Shown here in pieces: positions 1 to 13,949 of a DNA stretch of 64,000 bases (position 1 is the first letter of the stretch; every line of letters begins with the position of its first letter). The stretch covers positions 7,015,501-7,079,500 of the forward strand of contig NC_058502.1 of assembly GCF_020382885.2 (NCBI RefSeq), given 5' to 3'. The notes below the pieces were generated by a model that was given only the letters and a program-made list of their open reading frames with translations, had not been told where the DNA came from and did not search any database. The translations under genes and the position numbers were made by a program. The DNA comes from Scatophagus argus. Taxonomy: Eukaryota > Chordata > Actinopteri > Scatophagidae.

Positions 1-957
1 TTATTCTAACAATCAAAAAAAGATATTTACTTTACTATCATATAAGACTAATAAAAGCAGCTAAACCCCAACATTGAGAGACTGATTAATCACTTATGAA
101 TATATTTGAAGACTGACTAATACTTTCATTTGTTTATCCTCCCGGTTCATCTGTTTCATTCAATTTCGCTGTTTATTTTGACTTTGTACCTATTTCTCTC
201 TACCTTCTGTTCTTTTTTATCTCATCTCAAAGCCATATTCTGTCTTACACACTTTGATTTGTCTTTTTGAAAGGTGCTTTACAAATACGCTTACCTTGCT
301 TTGCTTTCAACGAATAACAAAAACGAATCAACAACCACTTTGATAATTTATTATTATTGTTATTGTTATCATTTACCCCCTCCCCCCCAAAAAAGCCTCT
401 GTTCCTCAACACAGAATAGGAAAGATAAATCTGAAGACTCCCTTAAAGAAGTGAAAAAAAATAAAGAGGAACTTCATAGGTTTTGGTTTCACTGTCACAC
501 CGTCTAATTGTTTATTTAAATGCATTCAACCAAAACAAAAACAAAATAAAAAATATCTGTCTTGAAAATGAAACACTCTGTGAGGCCAGGCCTGAGAATC
601 GACAACCCAAACAAAGTGCAGCACAATATTTTAAGCTTACAGTCAACGATGAATAAATGAGGTCTGGACAGCGTCTGAGGCTCCACACAAGGGTCGGTGT
701 AGTAATCTTGATCCAGGAGATGATTTATTTTGAAACAGAAGGAAGTGACAGTGAATCCTGAATACAGCTGTGCCCGAAAGAGAGCAAGTGCAGAAACCTC
801 TCATTGTTTATCAGCATGACCTTAAAATAGGAGTACGGAGAAATAATATCTGTTTATTATTACATATCTGAAGCTCACTACTTTGCACTGTTGACAGTAG
901 TAAACCAAGCAACACTCCTCCCTCTGACTCTTAACTAGAGTGTAATGCAGTGTAGTG

Positions 958-993
958 CGTGTGTGTGTGTGTGTGTGTGTGTGCATGTGTGCA

Positions 994-1026
<33 letters not shown>

Positions 1027-1030
1027 GAGA
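958..1030. repeat. Compound (GT)n/(GA)n microsatellite
   Basis: An interrupted GT dinucleotide run passes directly into a GA run. The valine/cysteine and arginine/glutamate-rich open frame across it is a repeat artefact. Confidence 0.95.
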
Positions 1031-2465
1031 GCTTTATCTCATCACTATCAACAAAATGTCAGTTGATATGTTTCAGACCTCAGCTCAACAGAACTGAAAG
1101 GTCGAACGGACGCACACACACATACAAACACATACACCCACGCACACAAACACACACACACACAACTTGATGTTTCCAGAAATTCTGATCTGGAAGTGAA
1201 ATGGATTTTGCATTAAGGCCAAGACTGCCATCTAGTGTTAAATACACAACTTAAGCGACTGCTCCTGATCTAGGACTCTAAAACCGATCTGTCATTAAGT
1301 ATTTCCTATTCATTCTTACTGCAAAACTTTTGTGTCTGCTTCTCCGTGTCACCGCTGTACACCCGTCCTTTTCCTTATTAAAGGGCACGAAGCTTCAAAC
1401 AGTCTTAGCGTGCACATCATCTCATAAGAGAGATGGAAGAGATTTATTCAGTAGGAAAAATAAAGCCAGCAGAGAACTCTAAACAAAACAAATGTGACAC
1501 TTTCATACAGGAAAATTGAGGGCGATTAAAATCAAGCATAGAAGTTGGCTGCTGCATGACGTGCAGGCAGAAGTTGTTAAAATTTTTTCACAGTCTTGTT
1601 CACCACCTCCTTAAAAGTGCAATGTGTAAAACAGTTGATTATTGAGTTTTATTCCCAGGTGGTCAAATACAGATGCATTGGGTTTGTCTGGGCCAGTATT
1701 CACAGTCAATCAACAATACTAAGTACTTTGAGTGTGGCTGTTTTAAATGTTCTCATCCCAATGTGCAAAATCGTTAAACATAAATCTCTGTAAAAGAGAC
1801 AAAGAATAATTTTTACACTTTCACACCTGAAAGCCAAGACGACTGCATTCTTACAGGACTGTTACTTGTGAATAAGATGGAAAATGGAAAATTGAGACAG
1901 GAAAGCAGTCAGTGAAGAGGTGGACGACAAAGACAGGATGGGAGGATGGAAGTACTTAGTAAAGTTAACAAAGAAAAATGACTGTGCAAGCATTGAAAGG
2001 GAGTTAATGTGATTAACTTGATGTATCTGCAACGTATACTGAATTTTTTGGAGGAGTATTGACCCAGTGTTGTTGATGCTCAGTCTATTTACATGTAAGA
2101 CAACAGAAAGCCCAAGACGCAGTTACAAGGCAATAAAATCTGTGGGTCAAAATTGCTGGATCCTACAGTTCTCGATTACTTATTTCATTAGACCCACTGG
2201 CCTCCAGTTTCTATTGCAGGCTTCCTGGTAACAATTTGAAGTCTCTGAGATAGAGGTCCTCACAGTTTGAAGAGATACACACTTATGGACCCAATCGAAC
2301 CGAAACAACATAAATTAATTTCAGTCCTTTTCGAATCCTTTACAAACCTAATCTGACCCATTCTGAAGAGAATCCAAGGACAGTTAGAGCCTGACCCAAA
2401 GCGGTGCAACAATAATCTGACCTGATCCAAACTGCAGCGCACCTAAACAGATAGAATGGAGAGTT

Positions 2466-2790
2466 TAGATAGATAGATATACTTTATTGATCCCAGGCTG
2501 GGAAACTGCAGTGCAGCAGCAGCAATACACACAACAAGCTAAACAAAAGTTAAAAATAGCAAAATAAAAAGTGGCATATATAAATATATATACAAGGCAA
2601 CATATAAAAAGTATATATACAACAGAAAACAGAGTAATATAGTGCAAAATAAAGTAGAGGTAGAGTGTAAGGTGCCAGTAGACTGTAGTGTGTAGTGACT
2701 GTATGTTATGATATAGTTTTAGCTGTTATTATTGTACAGTGTGATGGCATGTGGCAGGAAACTTTTCCTGTATCGGCCCCTTCCACAGAT
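2466..2790 (-). repeat. Retroelement 3'-end fragment with GATA tail
   Basis: Read on the minus strand, the fragment ends in GGGATCAATAAAGTAT followed by (CTAT)n, a 3' terminus familiar from abundant fish retroelements. The same terminus occurs at 40,978-41,000 on the plus strand. The inner part contains a 'CAGGAAA..TTTCCTG' stretch typical of such copies. The 5' limit is approximate, I see no coding potential, and I do not assign a family name. Confidence 0.6.
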
Positions 2791-5700
2791 TCAGATCAGC
2801 AAATGATCATAAGTCAGTGTTTGTATGTGTGAAAGACAGAGGCCAATAAAACATAACATAAAGATACGTTTGGTCGTGAACATATCTTTTCTTTGGGAAC
2901 TTCTGGTCACAAACTCACTATTGACCCGTCTGGCTACTGCTACTTTCAACTCTTTACTCCTCTGCATCAATTACTAATCTTATATCTTACAAATGCAGGG
3001 AAAAGCTCCCTCTGGATTTAGCTTAGATCAATCTGATGCTTTTACTGTGCATTTTGTCTGTTCAAGAGTACAACATCCAAAATGGAGATCTTTGGAAATA
3101 TTCTCAAAGTCTTTGTATGTCAAGGTGACATTTTTAAGACACCAGGTCCAGTATGTCCTGACACTAAATAACAGAGATCAAGTGAGGGAGCCTGACCTTT
3201 TCATTAACCGGAACAGCAAAAGGAAAGACAGGAGAGGTGGAGGAGGAGAAGGGCCAGAAGGAAGGAAAGGAGTCATCAAATATTAAGTAGTAGCCTCAGC
3301 GGAACAAGGGGGGTAATAATTGTTTAAGTGCTACTTTTCAGGACCTTTCTACCCTCCCCTTGATTTATTCATTAAACTCAGTCTCTGTCAAGGTACAGTC
3401 TCATAATACCATCATGACCAAATGACAGGGCATCTGTGTGTGTTTCAGTGCAAGATGTTACACTCGTGATTTTTCCCAAATTGTGAAACAAGCTAACCTT
3501 TTCAAGAGCGAAGGAATGGACATCTCTGTGCGCCCTACAAAACCAAACGAAACTGTCTTAACACTCTGGTGTGACTCAGCAAGGAACGGGCTCTGTTTTA
3601 CCCGCAAGCAAAGCTGAGATGAGCTGAGAGGAACTTTGCTTGAAAGGTCTCCACCAGTCACATCTCAGCACTATGCAGCTTCATTTGTCCAAATCACACC
3701 CTGACTATAATCATGCCATATGATCAGCGGGATTGTTAATGAGCTGATAATGCTTTGTGTGTGACTCTGAATATAAACTTCTACTCTCAAACAGCTTCTT
3801 AGTATAGTCAAGTTTCAATTTAAATTGAGCCCAGATTTTAACCAAAGTGCAGAATAATAGCTGATTAATGTCTAGCCTCTACCGTTATGAAAATATAAGG
3901 ATTCAGCATATCAGGAATAATCGGTGGTGATAGTTCTCCAGTCATTACACAGAAGGAAACAACATGTCAAGCTAACTTCCCTAAACAAGAACCAGTCAAA
4001 GGAAAACTGCTCTGAGAAAAGTTACAGCCATCATGCCTCTCCACAGATCAAATGTTTTCATCTGCTTTATCATCTTCATCTTCCTTTAGTCATCATGTAC
4101 ATCGTGATTTACTTGCTAAGTCTGTTTCCATTCTACTTTGACACATTTTTTGAATCACTACAACCACCTCATCCCAGCTCTGTGCTCTTCTCAACTGGGC
4201 TGAAGTTGGCGGGCCATTGTTTGGTCACTGACATTTGTTCAAACCACACTCACTCAATCAGTTTTTCAGAGCTAAACTCTATGTAGTGATATCTAAAGGC
4301 TTAAACTTTGATTGTTGCTTAGTTAGTCATTCATATTTATATTAATGGTATAGAGAAACAATTAAAATTCATATCTGAAGTTTTTAGGAGCTTTAAAGTG
4401 ATTAGATTTCTAAACAGATTTCTGATTTCTTGGTGTTTTGCAGTGTGGCCACTAAATATAAACCACATGACATGAAATTGCTTTGAGAGCAAATTGCATT
4501 GCTTCTGGCTTTGATTGCTGACAATAAACTGATATTGTAACTTAATATTAGACAATTTAGTTCCTGCACATGACTCCACACAGAGAAAGAAAGCCTAGTC
4601 TAAAAGTAAGCAACACTCAGTTCAATTATTCATCCTTACAAATACAAGCTTGTCCCTTCTCTAAACCTTCACAGTCCTAAACGTCCCTCTTAAAAGGGGA
4701 TTTACCTAATAATATTAACTGTACAGTCCTTTATGGTAACAGTACAGTAGTGGTTACTGTCACTTCTCTGCCTCTTCACATATGCCAGCCAGCCTGTCTG
4801 AAACCTGATCTCCTGTTTGTTGTATTCTGTTTGGCTGAAACCCATAAGCCGCCATCATTGCTAAAATGTTGCTTGTATAAATCAATAGTTGACATCCTGC
4901 CAGACGGGCAGCCAGAGAGCTTGAGAGAAAGTGAGCCTGAGAGAGAGAGAGAGAGAGAGAGAGACGGGGTGAGTGAGAGAGACACAGACGGGGAAAGAGA
5001 CAGGGACAGAAAACGATGGAGGAAAGACTGATAATGTTGTGTGGGGTCTTTCATAATAATCCCAGGATGAGGGCCGCAGCAGCAGGATAAAGTAATAGAA
5101 GCATCAGATTGAAAACACTATGTTTCACAAAGAAAAAAAAGCTGTGACTGTGTTTTTAAAAGTATTTGATTTGAGGCCATTTGAGGACAACAAATGGGGA
5201 GAGTAAACAAACAGCAGCCAGCATTTATCGCTACACCTCCATCTTTGAGCTGTATAAGGCCATGTGTGTGCAGATTCACTGGAGAGCCGCTGCAAATGGC
5301 AAGAACAGCTGTCTAAAGCACGTCAGTCATGTTTGCACAGCCGTGTGGCTGTTTGTCAGGACATTATTAATATTATGGAGACTCAACATGGTTTGTTTTA
5401 CTGCCGCTGGATGATGATGGTTTCTTTGCTTAACATCGACTAGCCTTTACAGACACACTGAGGCTACCACAGTGTGGCTTATGGGGTCTGTAGCAGCGTA
5501 GCATGCTAACCTCTGACACTTCTGTTATACTTATTCCACGTTTACAGCTACTGCACAACTCTAAGCGAGTAACGATTTATAAAGCTATCAGCAGCAATGA
5601 AAAGGACAGTCTTATTAATGTAACATTTGCAGATTTACCAACATTTTCTAAGATCATTTCTAGTCATTCTGTGATGCATTATGTTAACGTGAGGATATTG

Positions 5701-7364
5701 CTTTAAAAAAAAAAAAAACAATTAAGCTGGACAGATCTGCCTGTCAAACAAGTAGATCCATCAGTCAAGCTGGAAGTACGTTGTTTTACCAGGGCAAGTC
5801 TCATATCAGATCATATCAGAAAAAGACAAACCGGCATATCAAACGTAGACAGTTGGAAACTACAAACCCGACACAGCCTTTTTCACTTCATCATGACTGA
5901 CAGTAGAGACTCTGAATGTTGAGGTGGGGTCCAACAAACAGGATGTAAACAGAATGACAGTCCAGTGCCTACATGTGGTGCAGAATACACTTTGCAATGG
6001 TAAATTACCACAGTCAAGTTGCCACATGCAAATATGCACATTAAGTCTTAACTTACATTGTCTCCTAGACACAAAATATGACACATACAATATACAATAT
6101 ATACAATCAACAGCGAGCAGAGAAAACACAGCAAAGAGCAATTTCAACAACCATTTGTGATCACTGCAGACACACGCGCATCACATAACATGCAAAAGCA
6201 AGCGTACACACTCACAGATGCTGCTTTGCCTTGCAAAATGCTGTTTCACAAATCCAAAACAGCGATAATTTGTTACATGTCCATTTAGTGGCCAGCCTAT
6301 GTCTCCATCAACACAGACAAACACACAAAAAAGCATGGATTAAAGTGGATTCGTTGATGTAAAGCCCACCTGGAACAATAATTGCAAAAACACACAACAA
6401 GAGTCTAAACATCATCTCTGCCCTATAAATTTCTGTCTGTCTTTATTAGCACATAGGAACAAGAAGCTTTTGCCTTTTACACACTGTGATGTGTTTTGAC
6501 AGCCTCTGCAAACAGTAATTAAACTATATTAGATAACATGGCCCCGATATAGCCTCCCTGCCTCCACTCTCACAGAGTGTGACAAACAATGCTCTGACAT
6601 ATCATTGTCATTTTGTCTAACACAAGATAGCTACCAGCCGAGCCCACCTTTAAGGATCTGTTTTCTTTCCTCCATAGAGATATTGACAGTAAAGTAGATG
6701 TGGCTTTTTCTTTATCGTGTATGGGAAACTCTAACACTCTAATGCAGCTGTGGGCCGACTTACAAAACTAATAATTGCTTTCAAGTTCAGCGCACAATCA
6801 TCATTGCTTCATAAACATTGCCAAAACTGGCCCTCACAGAAGACCATAAGCCTGGTTAAGTGAATATATAGCCAGCGTCAATGTTATTAAGTGTTCTACT
6901 TGCAGCATTAGCATCTTATTAATATTGCACACAGTGTAGTTGCTTGTGTCTTCAAAGTAGTGTTCCTGTACATAATGCATGACTTTGTGTTGTTTGTCAT
7001 TGCTCTCTGCCGCATATTTATTTTAGATTATAGGAAGTGCTATAAAAACTTGCTCCAGCTCCCCAGTTCCTCAGACAGACACAGTGGCTGCCATCCTGCC
7101 AAGCCGTTTCTGACAGCAACAGTCACACAAATACTGATTCATGTCCATGTTAAAATAGACTATGAACCCCTCTGTTAACTGGGTGATTGTCACGAAACTA
7201 CCTTCAAACTAAACCCAGTCACTGTAAGCAGGCTGGTCCGTAACTCGTGTAATACATGCTGAGGGTTTAGAGCCCACTGTGTGTACTTTATCTCCAGCTA
7301 ACAGGTGACAGATGAAGCCACATGTAAGGACGGCATGTGAAGATGAGAACAAGAGGTGGGAAGA

Positions 7365-7745
7365 GTCTCTCTCTCTCTCTCTCTTTGTGTCCAACATGTC
7401 TCCTGCCACATTAACAGAGACAAACGTGAGACAGTGGACAACCCGTGCAGAGAAAAAGATTCAGAAGGAAGCAGAGCTTATTATATAATAGAAGAAAACT
7501 CACCGTCATGTTCCATGACTTGACCCAGGGAATATTATCAGCAGTGTGAGCTGATCCTTGCCTCTTCCCGACACGGCACCTCTCTGCCTCCCTCCCTCCC
7601 CCTGCTGACTCCCCCTCCTCCCTCGCTCGCTGTCTACTTCCCTCCTTCATTGCTCAACCCTCCCTCCTTCAGTCTCTCTCTCTCTCTCTCTCTCTCTCCA
7701 CTGTCTGCTACTCACTCGTCCCTCCTCCCTCCCTCCCTTCCTCCT
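7365..7745. repeat. Pyrimidine-rich low-complexity tract with two (TC)n runs
   Basis: (TC)n runs at about 7,365-7,384 and 7,673-7,698 flank a CCTCCCTC-rich segment. On the minus strand this is a GA-rich sequence lying just upstream of the candidate exon ending at 7,504. It could be a purine-rich leader or promoter there, or plain low complexity. Confidence 0.8.
7504..7516 (-). CDS. Possible alternative first coding exon, unidentified minus-strand gene
   Basis: On the minus strand a purine-rich leader is followed by ATG GAA CAT GAC G and then a perfect GTGAGT donor. The exon would contribute four codons plus one base (phase 1). The larger candidate exon ending at 13,670 has the same phase, so both could splice to one downstream exon outside the window. 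The support is only a start codon, a consensus donor and the shared phase, so this could easily be chance. No function can be stated. Confidence 0.2.
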
Positions 7746-9524
7746 GCCTCCCCTCGCTCTGATGAAGAGCATTAAAAGTTAATGCTTGTTTCCATCTCAG
7801 TTCCGCTTTCTCCCTCCCAATCTGTGTCTCCTCCTGCATTTATCTCCATCTCTCCGCCTGTCAAGTTTTTCCTCCTTCCTCTGGCCGCTGAGTCTGGCTC
7901 CAGTCTCACCCATTTTTTTTTTTTTTTTGGTCATTTCTCCCTCCTGTGCTGAGGTCCCACAGTGACGTAGGAAATAAGTACAAAGACTCGAGGAAAGGAA
8001 AGGAGGATGCAAATGAGTTGTCACTGTTGAGGATGAAGTTATTGAAAGAGAAAAAGGAAAAGAGAGGGGATAGTGTGCTTATTTTTCCTTGTCGAGGACA
8101 ATGACAATGAACAGAACTCAATCACCCCAAATAATTACTGTGACAGTAAAACAACGTGGTGGTTATCTGACTATTTTTATAATATTTGTCAAGCCATTAA
8201 AAAAAAACTTCAAAACAAATTTTAAGACGCTTTTAATTTAACTTCATCATTTAAACACCGGAGCTCTGTGGTTTTCAGTCTGGTCTTGAAACTTTAAAAC
8301 TATTCTTACAAAAAAAGCTTCTTACTACAAGTGCTGCGATCTTACATAAAAAACAAACAAAACGCACTTTAGAGATTTCTGCATTTTCCCTCGGCTCCTG
8401 TGCCCAGGATCTGATGGTGTTTGGCCAGCTGTTTAGTCAGTCACGTCTGATCAAACCAGACAGTCTTGATGGAGCACAGTAGTTCCCACCAATGCAGACA
8501 TTAAACCCCAGGATCATAAACATAAACATCAATAATCGCCAAATAAATCAGCACACATAAAACCTGAGATAGACACATGCACAGATAAAAAGGAATGAAG
8601 GCTACAAACAGAGACTGCAAAAAGGATTGGGAGGCAGACAGTCATTTTTGTTCTTGTTATCTGTCTCACACACACACACACACACAGTCCAATTCCCTCA
8701 AGTGTCATGAAGAGACACTTGAGACAGTAAATATGTCATCTGTATGCCAGTGAAGGTTGTCGCAGCTCGCTATAAAACACCAGACAAATCGTAACAGGTA
8801 TGGACACACATATTTGTGTTTATCTAGCGCAGTTTATTTTTAATTTCCTGTTCCTGTTCAAATATCCCTTTTGATATTAAAGTTCCACCTGTGAAGAGAA
8901 TAAGTGGAGCGGGTCATTATAAAATATGATGATGGCCTGAAAGGGAGAGACATGTGTCTGCCTGGCCAATGTAAACACAAGTAAATGGCCACACAGCCAT
9001 TATGTTATTGACTAACCCACATAAGAGCAGCTGCCATAACGCCATATGGTATAGGAAAGTGGTCCTTTCCTCCCATGTCCCATGAGTACTTTATTGTGCT
9101 GTACGTACTCCAGTTTAATTTTTTTCCTCCTTTTCATTTTCATTCTCTGATTGCCTAACATGTAAAAATCCCATGTTTGTTGTTTATGTCACTAATATAT
9201 CTCTATCGCTTTTTTAATCAACCAATCCAAAGCGTTGATTAAATTTCCATTGCGCACGCACATACATCCTGTGCACATACAGTAAATGTATGTGCACAGG
9301 ATCATTAGAGGCTGTGAGCGTTGTGTTAACATCCCCTTTATTTGCTGAAGCGTTTCGACAAATATTAAAGTTAAAGGCTTAGCAAGTAACCACACAGAGT
9401 TACTGATAGACAGATGGAAGGGGGGAAGAAACGGAGAAAGTGAGACTTTGACTTTTGACGCAGCCCAATGAGACGGCTCACAACAAGCGAGAAGAAAAAA
9501 AACAACTGGCTCATCGGCTCCAAC

Positions 9525-9534
<10 letters not shown>

Positions 9535-9566
<32 letters not shown>
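9535..9566. repeat. (CA)n microsatellite
   Basis: About 16 CA units. This run produces the poly-VC open frames on the minus strand. Confidence 0.95.
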
Positions 9567-9568
<2 letters not shown>

Positions 9569-10119
9569 CATGCATGATCGCATTGCACAAAAGAAACGAA
9601 GTAGATGAAAAGCACGAAAGCGCCAGTACCTCGCGAGGTCAACTGGTATTTGAAAAGACACGCAGCTGAAGTCTCTTTTCTCACCACTGAATGTGAGAAC
9701 GACACATACGATCCACCAAAAAACAGGCAAAGACGGTCACATCCAACACTGAGAGTCTGATTACAAGAGAAAGTATTTGTACATGTGTTCAGGAAGACAT
9801 GTGAACAGAACCCAACCAACACTAACACTGCTGTGTGGCTTCATGCAATCCGTTAAAAGTATTAGATTATAGTCATAATCATAATCATGTGGTGTATTTA
9901 AAGCAATCAGAACAGACAGAATCCATTGAAAAGACTGATGATGCTGCTGTTTTTCTGAGGAGGCCAACACCTCCCAGCAGGGTCTTTAATGAATACAAGG
10001 GTTCATGGTAGTTACGTAACACAACAACATCATTATCAGACATGTGATTATGTTATATGGCCTAAAGATATGGTTGTTTTTAGCCCGTTAGGCTCAAGAG
10101 ATAGCAAGTCAGTAGGGTC

Positions 10120-10550
10120 ACCACTTCAGTTCAGACTGAAATATCTCAAAAGCTTCCGGTTGGACTGGCACAAATCATTCACTGGACATTGATGATCGCC
10201 AGAGGATGACATCTACTCACTTTGGTGATCATCTGACTTCACCTCTAGCTTCACCATGAGGTCCACTTTTGACTGATGAGTTCAGTAAAACATCTCTGCA
10301 ACTGCTCAAACGATTGTTTTGGCAGTTGTTACACACATTCACGCTGCCCTGAGAATAGATTAAATAAATAAGTTTTAATTTTTGGTTTTCAAATCCATCC
10401 ACTGTACTCTCAGTGATAAAGAGCAAACGTTAGCATATTAGCATGCTACAAGATGGTGTCTATGAAAAAAATTATGGTCATTCTGGGTTTTGTTAGCATG
10501 AGGATGTTAACATACAGCTTTTGATGATTTTGAAACCTTTTTTTCTAACT
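10120..10550. repeat. Dispersed teleost repeat, copy 1
   Basis: It carries the phrases 'CCAGAGGATGA', 'TTTGGTGATC', 'CACCATGAGG' and 'GTTAGCATATTAGCATGCTA', which I know from a very common fish repeat. The segment at 40.68-40.95 kb shares 'CCAGAGGATGA' and 'CACCATGAGG', and 46.78-46.86 kb shares the TTAGCA part. It is probably a non-autonomous DNA element. The boundaries are approximate. Confidence 0.5.
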
Positions 10551-13500
10551 AACTGTGAATTTTAAAATATTTTTGAAGCTTTCACGTGACAAGCCAAATT
10601 AACTACATAGAAATTCGTTGCACATGCTTGTGCATTTATCACCAGCTTTTGGCTACAAACTGGGCCATCTGCAAAATACGTGCAAAACTGTTTAGCTACT
10701 TCAATAACTACACCTTCAATCTGAGATTTGACTTCTGCAGCTGCAGCAGCTGGAGGCAGCAGTAAATGTGACAAATGCTCAAACTGCACCACAATTATAG
10801 ATAGAGTCTTTAATTAGTGAAGGAGCAGAACTTTTTGGGTATGTCAGTGGCTGTCGTCACAGCAGCTACAACAGTGGCTGAGGATAGGCTGTGTGTGGGC
10901 AGCGAAGGGGGGCAGGGCTGCTCTCTGCATTACAGCACATTTTAACAAGTACTTATTGCATACTAAATGGGTCTGTAATCAGTGTTATTTCGAGGAGAGT
11001 ACCCACAAGCGGCACGGCGTACCAGCAAGCTGGCACTCCTTTGTTGCCCCCTTCTTTTCTTCAACATTTCCATCTGTCCTCCCAACCTCCTTAATCATCC
11101 TGTCCTTGCATCCCTCCTGCCTCCTCTCGTTTCTCATCGTTTTCCCCTTGTCTCCTTTACACTCCACTCGTTGACTCTCTTCCCTTCTCCATTGTTCTCT
11201 CGTGTCTTATATCTCTTCTTGGCTTCTTCCTTTCTTCTCTTTTTCGCTCTCTTCTGCCCTTTTATCCCCCTTTTCTATTCTTTCTTCTTTTCTCTGCCCG
11301 TGTAATTACAAGACCGATATAGCACCCATCCAGAAGACAGCATGCCATTTATAACAGAAAGCACCACCTCAGCCTACACATTATCCCAAACTGATTTTTT
11401 CTCATACACAATTGCTAATATGTAACATGCATTCTTATATTCATATGCACATTAAAATAGTGATGGGGAATTGCATTGAAACTGATGTATCAATCATCTT
11501 TATAAACTTAACACAGAATAGTAACGGTCTTGTCTTGATTGTTTAAGAATATTCAGTAATACATTCAGCTCATACATAAAGTCTCTCCACAGGATCTGCT
11601 CAGCATCTGTTCTTGAGCTCGTCCACATCCATGTGCTTTCAGGTTTTGATTACAAATTATTTGGTTTGAATAAGTTTTAGAGAAAATGTCGGAACATCGG
11701 AACTGCTGATATTTTGGTCATATTTGCATCTGGTAATATGGCAGAAATAAGTTTGCACATTTCAAACAAGCAAAAACTTATTTTAAAATCAACCAGGGAC
11801 AAATGTAGTTATTAACAGAGAGATGTCTGCTGCCATGAGTCAACTTGTTAGCACCAGTGAACGCACCACGTTCTCAAGTCTGCAGGCTGCGTTTACTTTT
11901 TTCATCTGATATTTATTAGAGCTTGTAAAAAAATAAGATGCTCACAAATATGGAAGAGACATCCCTCCCTTCTGCCATTAATTCTGGAAATATTCCCCCC
12001 AGGAGCATTTCTTTCCTACGGCAAAAGAAATTTCTCATGAGCTACTGCACCCCTTTAAGTTTTTTTTTAAAAAAAGAGCTGTAGTTCATGCAACATTTTT
12101 CCAGAGAAACGTCATTTGCGGTTTAGATCTTCACGTCAGATCATTTCAGACATGGAGCAAAGTGAACCCAGCGTGCTCTCCCTGGGTGCACATTTGGCTT
12201 CTGAAGCTTCACCCTGTGGGACGCATGTGAAAAATGCAACGTCGCCACATGAGTGTGGGGCAGCTTAACCGGTTTGTCGTGATCATTGTGGATTAGCTCC
12301 CTCTGTTGTCTGATTTACAAACAGTCCATTTTATATCATCATGTGAAATTATTTTATTTTTATTTAGTGTGTGAATTTGGTGTGACTGTGAAGTCTAAAA
12401 TCGTGGTCTCGACTCATAATATGATTATAAAATTGATAATTTGAGGATTTTTACATGAGGATTATTGACCTGAAGTATCTAACAATCAGTTTTATTATTG
12501 AATTATCAGGCTACACGTTACTAATACAATTCAAACCGTGAAGCTCAAAAATCCCAACTGGCGGCAGACCTAAACAACTCTGGAAATCCGATTTCCTAAC
12601 TGCTACATGTTGTTACCATTTCCTGTAACTACAACTCAACCTTAAACACAGAGCGCTTCCTGTGGCAGCCGAAGGCAAGAAAAATAAGTGCAAAATCTCA
12701 CAAACAATTATTACTGTAATATTGCAAACAGCCCTCAAGCAAAAGCCTGAAGAGTAATAAAGTTCAAGGTCAGAGTAGGCGGGTTGACTCCTGTAGAGTC
12801 GAGGCTGTAACACCAAAAGACTGTTGATAGGAAGTGGGTCTAACCGCTGAGACAATACATGAGCGTGTTGGGTTTCAGCAGCCAAAGGCTTCAGACAGCA
12901 AAACTGTCACGGTGACATTTAAGCAAGACAATGAGGACACAAAGATGGTTAACGCTATGGCCAAGACGCTTCATCCCCTCCCATCGGCCATCCTGTTTCA
13001 GAGCTTTTTTTTTTGTCACCTAATCTACAGAAAAGCCTTTCAAACCGGTTCACACACATCACTGAACTGATAAAAAAAAGGTGGTTTGTCGATTGCAAAC
13101 TGTTTACAGTTTGGAAGCAGCCTTTTACATTTGCCTTTGCGCTTCACAAACCGATACTTTCACTTAAAAACCGAATGTCACACTTCAACTGCACACATTC
13201 AGTGTGTTATGTGATTTGTGTAAGCAAGCGGGTGCGCCACTCATGATGGAGACAAGTCAGAGGAAACCAGGTGCACAGGAATAAGTCGTGAAACAAAGGA
13301 CCATGCAGTAAATACAAAGAAAGGCGAGAAAACAAAACAAGGTCGGAGTGTCTGTGAGCAAGAAGAAAAGAGAGAGACAGAAAGTTTTCACTGTGGAGGA
13401 GAGCAGGAAACCGCTGCTGCTTCATTAGTCATATCGAGATGCCGTCAGGAGCAAAACTTGAAGGATTTAAAACTACTTTCACTTAAAGACAAAAGCAGTG

Positions 13501-13669
13501 CAGTGCTGAATTCTGCCAAAGGCTTTACACAATGTGATTTTAATGAATAAAAGAGCGTCATAAGACTTAAGTTTAATTAGGTTTGTTAACTCAGCTTTAA
13601 CATCCACCCTGTGACATGACGATTTCCATCAGCATCCGTCAGTATGTTTGCGGTTTAGTTTGTCCCTAC

Positions 13670-13811
13670 CTGAGCGGGATCCCCGCAGTCTGAACAGCAC
13701 CCGGGAGCGAAATCCCGAGGTGTCACTCTTTGAGCGGGACCTGGGCAGGGGCCACAGCAGGGTGAAAGGCCTCATCTCCCGGTGGGTGTCCCCCTCCTCT
13801 TCCTCCTCCAT
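13670..13811 (-). CDS. Candidate first coding exon, unidentified minus-strand gene
   Basis: From an ATG at 13,811 the minus strand encodes 47 codons beginning MEEEEEGDTHREM and continuing with a basic, Arg/Ser-rich stretch. It ends at a CAG|GTAGGG donor, leaving one base of the next codon (phase 1). The segment is richer in G+C and CpG than its surroundings, as first exons often are. I do not recognise the product. It would be transcribed away from plekha1, whose 5' exon begins about 2.2 kb away, and the rest would lie toward or beyond the left edge. In human the PLEKHA1 neighbourhood includes BTBD16 and TACC2, so a TACC2-like gene with alternative first exons is one guess, not supported by a motif I can see. 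It could also be a chance open frame. Confidence 0.4.
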
Positions 13812-13946
13812 GGTCACCTGCCAGCAGAGGGGTCGCAGACACGCAGTGAGCGGAAGGCGAGAAGAAACTTCACATGAACCTCATCAACGTCTGCGTGCCC
13901 GCCTTTCCTCTAAGTCTCACTCAAACGTTTGTGCTGCAGCAGGCAG

Positions 13947-13949
<3 letters not shown>

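Larger units (their letters stand above)
1..7503. other. Non-coding stretch, no gene recognised
   Basis: I see no exon with convincing coding content on either strand. The open frames here are short and AT-rich or lie in simple repeats. The stretch holds a GT/GA microsatellite near 1.0 kb, a retroelement 3' fragment near 2.5-2.8 kb and a GA run near 4.94 kb. If the minus-strand candidate exons at 7.5 and 13.8 kb are real, this would be intron of that gene; that is inference. Confidence 0.5.
7746..13669. other. Non-coding stretch with repeats
   Basis: No coding exon is recognised. The stretch contains CA microsatellites near 8.67 and 9.54 kb, a dispersed fish repeat at about 10.1-10.55 kb and a pyrimidine-rich segment at 11.04-11.30 kb. 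Open frames over the CA/GT and pyrimidine runs are artefacts. Confidence 0.5.

Noticed and set aside
955..1170. Val/Cys- and Arg/Glu-rich open frame
   Set aside because: A translation of the GT/GA microsatellite.
10982..11305. 107-codon Phe/Leu/Ser-rich frame
   Set aside because: It comes from a pyrimidine-rich low-complexity tract, with no homologue recognised and no exon borders.
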